From: JAFAFN01 sp963707555
GTDB taxonomy: Bacteria > Actinomycetota > Acidimicrobiia > Acidimicrobiales > Microtrichaceae
Assembly: GCA_963707555.1 (NCBI GenBank)
Contig: CAVPQM010000004.1
Coordinates: 124,001 to 188,000 of the forward strand
Direction: 5' to 3'
DNA length: 64,000 nt
Below, piece after piece: positions 58,696-64,000 of the stretch. Under the pieces are notes generated by a model. It saw only the letters and a program-made list of their open reading frames with translations, was not told the DNA's origin and did no database searches. Every line of letters begins with the position of its first letter. Position 1 is the first letter of the stretch. The translations under genes and the position numbers were made by a program.

Positions 58696-60654
58696 ATGAA
58701 GATCCGTCGGGCCGTTGTGCCCGTATTGGGTGCGCTCGCGATGTTGCTCGTCGCGTGCACGCCTCCCGACTCCGGGGAACCCGGTGGCACGACCACCACC
58801 CTGCCCGTGGGAGGGCAGCCGACCGCGGTGGCGAGCGCCAGCCCGACCATCGGCGACGCGCCGCTCACGGTGCATTTCGACTCGACCGGCTCGCTGCCCG
58901 GCACGGGAAGCGGCCTGGTCTACTTCTGGGAGTTCGGCGACGGCAGCCCCGCCGCCAGCGGTCCCACGGCGAGCCACGTCTACGAGAACGTCGGGACCTA
59001 CACGGCCCGCCTCACCATGACGAACTCCGAGGGCACGTCGCTGTCGGCGCCGATCACGATCACTGCGAACCTCGACCCGAACCCCAAGTACTACGTGCGC
59101 CCGACGGGCAGCACCGGGGCGTCGTGCGGGCCGCGTGCGACGCCGTGCTCCACGATCACCGAGGCCCAGACCAACGCGGTCGCCAACGGGATCGGCATCA
59201 TCCGCGTCGCCGGCGGCAGCTACGGCCCCCTCGCCCTCGCCTCCGACATGGAGATCCAGGGTGGCTGGGAGCAGGACTTCAGCGACTTCGGCCTCGGTGA
59301 GGTGACGAACATCTACGGCACCGCCACCGGACCTGCGGTGACGATCCACGGTGTGAACAACTCCACGATCAGCCGGATCAGCGCACTCGGACTCACCCGC
59401 ACCTCGGGTGACGCGGTCGGTGTCGTCGTCAGCGGCGCTTCGAACGCCGTCGACATCTTGAACTCGACCATCGGCGGTGGCGTCGGTCCCAACGCCACCG
59501 GCCTGCTGGTGACCGGTACCTCCAACGTCGACGTCATCGAGTCGACGATCAACAGCGGCACCACGATCGGTGCCGGACGCAGCGCCTACGGCGTGCGGGT
59601 CCTCGGTCTGTCGAACGCGAAGATCGAGCTCTCCAACGTGACCGCGCAGCCCGGCAACGCCGGAGTGAACGCTCCGGGTGGGCCGGGGCAGGCGGCATCG
59701 GGCTGCGGCGGTGCCCGCGGTGGCAACGCCTCCGGCCCGAGCAGCCCCGGCAACGGCGGCGGTGGCGGCGGTTGCGCGACGAACTCCGGTGGTGGCGGCG
59801 GCCGCGGCGGCGAGTACTCCGGTGGTGGATCCAACGGATCGACCGGCGGTGGCGGTGGCGGTGCTGGTGGCGGTGGCGGTTGCGGCAGCCTCTTCGGCTG
59901 TGGCGCCGGTGCCGGTGGTGGCGGTGCCGGTGGCGCCGGTGGCGCCGGTGGTGCCGGTGCGGCGGGCAGCAACGCTCCGTCGGTCGCTGCACTCGACCTG
60001 TGGGTCCCGACGAACGGCTCGGCCGGCAGCAACGGCGCGAACGGTCGCGGCGGCGGCGGTGGTGGCGGCGGCAAGTCCGCCAGCGCCTCCGGCGGCGGTG
60101 GTGGCGGCGGCGGTGCGGGTGGCAACGGCGGTGCTGCAGGCACGGTCGGTGGCACCTCCGGCGGCGGCTCCTTCGGCGTCTACGCGAACGGCGCCAGCGT
60201 GACCGTCTCCGCGTCGATCGTGACCTCGTCCGCCGGTGGTGTGGGCGGCAACGGTCAGGCCGGCGGTCGCGGTGGCAACGGTGGCAACGGTGGCGACGGC
60301 GGCAGCGACTCGTGCTGCCTCGCCGGCGGCGGTGGCGGCGGTGGCGGCGGTGGCGCCGGCGGCGGTGGCGGCGGTGCCGGTGGTGGCGCCGGCGGTCCGT
60401 CGATCGCCGTGTTCAAGAACGGCGTCGGTTCGCTGACGGTGACGGCCAGCACGCAGTACCGGCCGATCTCGCCGGCCGCAGGTGGCACCGGAGGCTCGTT
60501 CTCCGCTCCGGCGACCGCAGGCCTGGGCGGGTTCGGCAACGACACCGGCGGCGACGGCTCGAGCTCGGGCGCAGCCTCGGGTGGCCCTTCGGGCAACAAC
60601 GGTCCGGCCGGGCTGCTGTTCCGCATCTGGAACAACGGCACGACGAGCAGCTGA
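58696..60654 (+). CDS. Lipoprotein with PKD domain, beta-helix and long glycine-rich region
   Basis: A protein of 652 residues. Signal peptide ending AMLLVACTPP (lipobox LVAC). Residues about 45-125 form a PKD domain (ASPTIGDAPLTVHFDSTGSL, VYFWEFGDGSPAASGPTASH, VYENVGTYTARLTMTNSEGT). Residues about 130-320 resemble right-handed beta-helix repeats (YYVRPTGSTGASCGP, STIGGGVGPNATGLLVTGTS). The rest up to the end is glycine-rich (runs of GG, GGAGG, GGNGG) with cysteine pairs (GCGG, GGGC, CGSLFGC, DSCCLAG), reminiscent of PE_PGRS proteins but without a PE domain. The WEFGDG motif is typical PKD. Probably surface-anchored. A rho-independent-like hairpin follows. Confidence 0.85.
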   Translation: MKIRRAVVPVLGALAMLLVACTPPDSGEPGGTTTTLPVGGQPTAVASASPTIGDAPLTVHFDSTGSLPGTGSGLVYFWEFGDGSPAASGPTASHVYENVGTYTARLTMTNSEGTSLSAPITITANLDPNPKYYVRPTGSTGASCGPRATPCSTITEAQTNAVANGIGIIRVAGGSYGPLALASDMEIQGGWEQDFSDFGLGEVTNIYGTATGPAVTIHGVNNSTISRISALGLTRTSGDAVGVVVSGASNAVDILNSTIGGGVGPNATGLLVTGTSNVDVIESTINSGTTIGAGRSAYGVRVLGLSNAKIELSNVTAQPGNAGVNAPGGPGQAASGCGGARGGNASGPSSPGNGGGGGGCATNSGGGGGRGGEYSGGGSNGSTGGGGGGAGGGGGCGSLFGCGAGAGGGGAGGAGGAGGAGAAGSNAPSVAALDLWVPTNGSAGSNGANGRGGGGGGGGKSASASGGGGGGGGAGGNGGAAGTVGGTSGGGSFGVYANGASVTVSASIVTSSAGGVGGNGQAGGRGGNGGNGGDGGSDSCCLAGGGGGGGGGGAGGGGGGAGGGAGGPSIAVFKNGVGSLTVTASTQYRPISPAAGGTGGSFSAPATAGLGGFGNDTGGDGSSSGAASGGPSGNNGPAGLLFRIWNNGTTSS

Positions 60655-60673
60655 TCCTCACGACCCGACGACC

Positions 60674-60703
60674 GACGCGGACCCTCGCAAGGGGGTCCGC
60701 GTC
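60674..60703 (+). terminator. Hairpin terminator after the glycine-rich lipoprotein gene
   Basis: GACGCGGACC (60674-60683) and GGTCCGCGTC (60694-60703) are perfect complements separated by a 10-base loop. It lies between two convergent genes. Confidence 0.8.
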
Positions 60704-60736
60704 GTCGCGTCCGGGGTGGGCAGTGCCGCCGATCGA

Positions 60737-61204
60737 TCAGGTGACGATCACGTTGAGCTCGGTCCGGAGCTCGGCGGGGTCCATGTCGGGTGACGGCTCG
60801 GTCAGGTAGACCTCCCACATCGTGGATCCCGGCGTCAGGCCCTCCGACGCGACCTGGGCCATGAGTGCTCCCCAGGCGTCGCCGAGCCCGTCGAAGGAAC
60901 CGGCGTGCACCGCGCGGGCGATCCGCCCGGCGGGCAGCGATCCGACCTGGACGTCGCCCGAGGGCTCGACGGCACGATCGGTGACGAAGCCGACCTCGAG
61001 CTCGACCACGTCGCTCGGCGCGCCTCGGTAGAGCGCGAACGCCGCGGAGCGCGGCGCGACGTCCTGGTCGGCGAGCACCTGGGCGAGCGCCCCGAAGGAC
61101 CGGTCGAAGAAGTCGCGGAGCTCCTCGAGGCGGACGACGCCCGTCACCACGGCGGTGGTCTGCTCCTCGTGGTCCACGAACTCCAGCTGCTGTTGGTCGG
61201 TCAT
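60737..61204 (-). CDS. GyrI-like (effector-binding) domain protein
   Basis: A protein of 155 residues. TTAVVTGVVRLEELRDFFDR, GAPSDVVELEVGFVTDRAVE, LPAGRIARAVHAGSFDGLGD and TMWEVYLTEPSPDMDPAELR are the beta-alpha-beta units of the GyrI/AraC effector-binding fold, with the conserved Glu in WEVYLT. It has no DNA-binding domain. Members bind small hydrophobic ligands or hydrolyse cyclopropanoid compounds. ATG 61204. Confidence 0.88.
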   Translation of the reverse strand: MTDQQQLEFVDHEEQTTAVVTGVVRLEELRDFFDRSFGALAQVLADQDVAPRSAAFALYRGAPSDVVELEVGFVTDRAVEPSGDVQVGSLPAGRIARAVHAGSFDGLGDAWGALMAQVASEGLTPGSTMWEVYLTEPSPDMDPAELRTELNVIVT

Positions 61205-61270
61205 GTCGCTCCCCGTCTCGGCCGTGCGGACCGGCGGCCCTGGTCGGTGGTGACCCGATCTTGCCGCGGG

Positions 61271-61753
61271 TCAGCGACCGCGTGCGGGACGTCGCGTCGG
61301 TCGATGCCCCGACGCACGGGCGCCTCGTGCCCCCGCACCGGGGCGTCGGTGCCAGCGACGTTCGAGTTGCCCGCCGTCGGGCAGCGCCCGCCACTCCGCC
61401 AGCGTGGCGTCGAGTGCGTCGTCGACCGGTGTCGATCCGCCGTCGCGCCAGGTGAAGTAGACCACGTTCACCCGGGCCTCGGCAGCGTCGAGCTCGTCGC
61501 GGTGCGACGCGATCACCGCGGTGCCCTGCGGTGTGCGCCGTCGTCCCAGCGTCCGGAAGGTGGCACCGGCCGCGACGCACCCCCAGAACCCGAACTCCAG
61601 CGAGAGCGCGTCCTCGATCACGAAGGTGGCGAGGTCGTGGGGGAGGTCACGGCCGACGGCCATGGTCGGCCCGGGAACCTTGGTGCGTGGTGGACGGAGC
61701 GCCGACCAGCTGCAGGCCCGGCCGTCCCGGAGCTTCGTGAACGTGATCTCCAC
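61271..61753 (-). CDS. Conserved hypothetical protein
   Basis: A protein of 160 residues: MEITFTKLRDGRACSWSALR, FVIEDALSLEFGFWGCVAAG, AAEARVNVVYFTWRDGGSTP. The middle resembles a small actinobacterial family with ALSLE.GFWG. The last 30 residues are Arg/Gly/Ala-rich and look misframed, so the true end may be near 61365. No membrane segment. It lies divergent from the MalY/PatB gene. Confidence 0.62.
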   Translation of the reverse strand: MEITFTKLRDGRACSWSALRPPRTKVPGPTMAVGRDLPHDLATFVIEDALSLEFGFWGCVAAGATFRTLGRRRTPQGTAVIASHRDELDAAEARVNVVYFTWRDGGSTPVDDALDATLAEWRALPDGGQLERRWHRRPGAGARGARASGHRPTRRPARGR

Positions 61754-61833
61754 GACGTCCAGCGTACGGACGCCGGTCCGAGGCGTCGCCCGGGTTCCGG
61801 TCGCGGCGAACCGCGGCGGGCTACCTTCCCTGC

Positions 61834-63009
61834 GTGCAGGCGACGGGGGCGGGACGGCGTGGTGGACCCTTCGAGGTCGACCTCGACCGACTCCGTCGAC
61901 GTCGCACCGTCAAGTGGTCGCTCCACGGACCCGACGTGCTCGCCGCCTGGGTCGCCGAGATGGACTTCGATGTCGCCGCGCCGGTGCGCGACGCGCTGCT
62001 CGACGCGGTGGACCGCGAGGACTTCGGCTACGTCGAGGCCGACCTGACCGAGCTGACGACCGCGTGCGCGGGCTTCCTCGGGTTCACCTCCGGGTGGGCG
62101 GTCCCGGCGACGCGGGTGTTCCCGGTCGCCGACGTGCTGACGGGCATCTCCGCGGCCCTCGATCTGTACAGCCCGGCGGGCGCAGCCGTGGTGGTGCCGA
62201 CGCCCGCCTACCCGCCGTTCTTCGACGTGGTCGAGCTCACCGGTCGACCCGTGCTCGACGCTCCGATGCTGCTCGAGCACGGCCGCTGGTGCCTGGACCT
62301 GGAGCGGATCGACCGGCACCTGGGTGCCGGTGCCCGAACCGTCCTGCTGTGCAGCCCGCACAACCCCACGGGTCGCGTGTTCCGCGCCGACGAGCTCGGT
62401 GCCCTCTCCGCGATCGTCGAGCGTCACGGCGCACGCGTGGTCGCGGACGAGGTGCACGCGCCGCTGGTCGCGTCCGACCTGCGACACATCCCCTATGCCT
62501 CGATCGACGACGCGGCCGCGCACCACGCGCTCACGATCACCTCGGCGTCGAAGGCGTGGAACCTGGCCGGCCTGCGGTGCGCCCAGGTGATCGCATCGAG
62601 CCACGACGACGCTGCCGCGTGGCGACGCCAGCCGCTGTTCGCCGTGCACGGCCCGACCCCACTCGGCATCGCGGCGTCGATCGCCGCCTACCGCGACGGC
62701 GTGGACTGGCTGCTCGCCCTCCGCGACCAGCTCGACTCGAACCGTCGTGCGCTCGACTCGATGCTCCGCAGCGAGCTGCCCGGCGTCCGCTGGCACGGTG
62801 CCGAGTCGACGTTCCTCGCCTGGCTCGACTGCTCGGCGCTCGGGCTCGCCGATCCCGCACGGCACTTCCTCGATCACGGCCGGGTGGCGCTCAGCGACGG
62901 GCCGCCCTTCGGAGCGGGGTGGGAGCAGTTCGTGCGGCTGAACCTCGGCACCTCGGACGAGCTGCTCGAGCGCATCGTGGCGTCGATGGCACGGGCGCTG
63001 CGGGCGTAA
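61834..63009 (+). CDS. MalY/PatB-family aminotransferase (cystathionine beta-lyase-like)
   Basis: A protein of 391 residues. TVKWSLHGPDVLAAWVAEMD, ADVLTGISAALDLYSPAGAA, VVVPTPAYPPFFDVVELTGR, LLCSPHNPTGRVFRADELGA, ARVVADEVHAPLVASDLRHI, and the PLP lysine in TITSASKAWNLAGLRCAQVI. WVAEMDF and DEVHAPL define the MalY/PatB group of fold-type I enzymes, which split cystathionine or related C-S compounds to pyruvate, ammonia and thiol. GTG 61834 start. Followed 10 bases later by a VOC gene. Confidence 0.92.
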   Translation: MQATGAGRRGGPFEVDLDRLRRRRTVKWSLHGPDVLAAWVAEMDFDVAAPVRDALLDAVDREDFGYVEADLTELTTACAGFLGFTSGWAVPATRVFPVADVLTGISAALDLYSPAGAAVVVPTPAYPPFFDVVELTGRPVLDAPMLLEHGRWCLDLERIDRHLGAGARTVLLCSPHNPTGRVFRADELGALSAIVERHGARVVADEVHAPLVASDLRHIPYASIDDAAAHHALTITSASKAWNLAGLRCAQVIASSHDDAAAWRRQPLFAVHGPTPLGIAASIAAYRDGVDWLLALRDQLDSNRRALDSMLRSELPGVRWHGAESTFLAWLDCSALGLADPARHFLDHGRVALSDGPPFGAGWEQFVRLNLGTSDELLERIVASMARALRA

Positions 63010-63019
63010 CCTCGGCCGC

Positions 63020-63421
63020 ATGGCGATCGAGCTCAACCACACGGTCGTCGGCGCTCGCGACGCCGAGACCTCGGCCCGCTGGCTCGCCGAGATGCTCGGA
63101 CTGGACGAGCCCGTACCGGCCGGCAACTTCTGGCAGGTGTCGCTGGCCAACGGCGTCGACCTGGACGTCGCGAGCGTGCCCGACGGTGCCGAGATCGCAC
63201 CGCAGCACTACGCGTTCCTCATCAGCGAGACCGACTTCGACGAGGTCTACGGGCGACTGCTGCTCGGCGATCACGACATCTGGGCGGACCCGCGCCAGCG
63301 GTACCCGGGCGAGATCAACCACCACGACGGCGGGCGCGGCGTCTACTTCCTCAGCAACGACGGGCACTACCTCGAGGTCATCACCCGGCCCTACGGCAGC
63401 GGCCAGGATCTGCCGGTCTGA
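63020..63421 (+). CDS. VOC family protein
   Basis: A protein of 133 residues: MAIELNHTVVGARDAETSAR, WLAEMLGLDEPVPAGNFWQV, HYAFLISETDFDEVYGRLLL, INHHDGGRGVYFLSNDGHYL and EVITRPYG. Metal ligands HTVV, and H and E in GHYLEV, fit a dioxygenase- or glyoxalase-like fold with the histidine-rich loop NHHDGGRG. It lies directly downstream of the MalY/PatB gene. Confidence 0.9.
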   Translation: MAIELNHTVVGARDAETSARWLAEMLGLDEPVPAGNFWQVSLANGVDLDVASVPDGAEIAPQHYAFLISETDFDEVYGRLLLGDHDIWADPRQRYPGEINHHDGGRGVYFLSNDGHYLEVITRPYGSGQDLPV

Positions 63422-63496
63422 GCGGCTCGTGGCAGTGTGGTCGCCGGCCGCCGCAGGGACCGGGGCCCAGTGCCGTACGGCGAAGGTGAGGGTGAG

Positions 63497-64000
63497 ATGT
63501 CGGGAGCGTTGTCCGATCTGCGGGTCGTCGAGATGGGCCAGTTGCTCGCGGGTCCGTTCTGCGGCCAGCTGCTCGCCGACTTCGGCGCCGACGTCATCAA
63601 GATCGAACCACCCGGCCAGGGCGACCCGATGCGCGAGTGGGGTCGTGAGAAGGCCGGCGGTCGGTCGCTGTGGTGGCCGGTGGTCGCACGCGGCAAGCGC
63701 TCGGTCACGTTGAACCTGCGCGAGCCACGCGGGCAGGAGATCGCCCGCCGCCTCATCGCCGAGGCCGACGTGCTGGTCGAGAACTTCCGCCCCGGCACAC
63801 TCGAGAAGTGGGGTCTCGACCCGGCGGAGCTCATGGCGGCGGATCCGAGTCTGATCGTGGTGCGGGTCTCCGGCTACGGACAGACCGGCCCCTACGCCGC
63901 ACGCCCGGGCTACGGCGCGATCGGCGAAGCGATGGGCGGGCTGCGCGCCGTGATCGGAGAACCGGATCGCCCACCTGCGCGTGCCGGCATCTCGATCGGC
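63497..64000 (+). CDS. Class III (CaiB/BaiF) CoA-transferase, partial
   Basis: The visible 168 residues are the N-terminal half: LRVVEMGQLLAGPFCGQLLA, DFGADVIKIEPPGQGDPMRE, WWPVVARGKRSVTLNLREPR, QEIARRLIAEADVLVENFRP and GYGQTGPYAARPGYGAIGEA. They contain the DFGADVIKIE signature and the active-site Asp region (VLVENFRPG). Class III transferases move CoA between carboxylic acids. The ATG at 63497 follows GGTGAG. It runs off the right edge. Confidence 0.95.
   Translation, partial: MSGALSDLRVVEMGQLLAGPFCGQLLADFGADVIKIEPPGQGDPMREWGREKAGGRSLWWPVVARGKRSVTLNLREPRGQEIARRLIAEADVLVENFRPGTLEKWGLDPAELMAADPSLIVVRVSGYGQTGPYAARPGYGAIGEAMGGLRAVIGEPDRPPARAGISIG

Noticed and set aside
59586..60155. Proline-rich minus-strand frame opposite the glycine-rich region
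   Set aside because: Proline codons (CCN) are the complement of glycine codons (GGN); purely a consequence of the plus-strand gene.
59670..60420. PE_PGRS protein
   Set aside because: No PE domain and it has a lipobox and PKD domain instead; only the glycine pattern is shared.
1..64000. tRNA, rRNA, transposase or phage genes
   Set aside because: None found by eye: no CCA-ended cloverleaf-like segments, no recognisable integrase or transposase translation. A covariance search was not possible here.

Overview
The window is about 70 % G+C DNA with the gene complement of a high-GC actinobacterium: a SigB/SigF/SigG-type sigma factor, Ku and LigD, GlgX-TreY-TreZ, an ECF42 sigma factor with a DGPF protein, MpaB-type oxygenase, DUF2252, DUF4287 and MaoC/P450/CoA-transferase genes. 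An acidimicrobiial (Ilumatobacter/Iamia-like) origin is my best guess. It is inferred from gene content only. I saw no rRNA, tRNA, CRISPR array or transposase.

1-35 kb: a stress-physiology region. In order: flavin reductase-like fragment, YozG/DUF2975 pair, DUF1360, YihY/BrkB, TetR with MpaB oxygenase, a PAS/GAF/SpoIIE phosphatase with an AhpD-like protein, PAP2 enzyme, methyltransferase with a heme-oxygenase-fold protein, FAD/Rieske oxidoreductase, two ferritin-like proteins, zinc alcohol dehydrogenase, the glgX-treY-treZ trehalose operon, small membrane and hydrophilic proteins, phosphoribosyltransferase with the alternative sigma factor, DUF2231, metallophosphoesterase, SRPBCC, SDR/DUF2867, hypotheticals, a ParB-like protein, histidine phosphatase, Ku, LigD (phosphoesterase and polymerase domains only) and Dps. 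The main result of this reading is that most transcription units here start with the same promoter, GNNT-N16-GGGTA(C/G), on both strands. This is the known SigB/SigF-type consensus of actinobacteria, and the sigma gene at 24045-24899 carries a version of it. I found at least 14 copies between 1.1 and 34.3 kb and none after that. Six of them place the start codon 9-10 nt after the -10 box, implying leaderless mRNAs. The region therefore looks like a physically clustered general-stress regulon with its own sigma factor.

35-45 kb: an AraC-VOC-UvrA2 operon resembling drug self-resistance loci, DUF2252 with an apparent CTG start, a truncated FAD oxidoreductase, and a lone one-module NRPS (C-A-T-TE).

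45-64 kb: secreted GH5 glycosidase, an ECF-like sigma with a membrane partner, DUF2804, PpnP, a two-hotdog MaoC hydratase, DUF4287, EamA exporter, ECF42/DGPF pair, DUF1697, cytochrome P450, two unusual large lipoproteins (a filamentous repeat protein and a PKD/glycine-rich protein), GyrI-like protein, MalY/PatB aminotransferase, VOC protein and the start of a class III CoA-transferase.

Quality warning: more than 30 apparent single-base indels interrupt otherwise conserved genes. They cluster at 20.7-29.5 kb (treZ alone has about nine) and 48.3-50.2 kb, while neighbours such as glgX, treY, uvrA2 and P450 are clean. Many occur in compensating pairs. I treat them as probable consensus errors, and coordinates of such genes give the reconstructed span.
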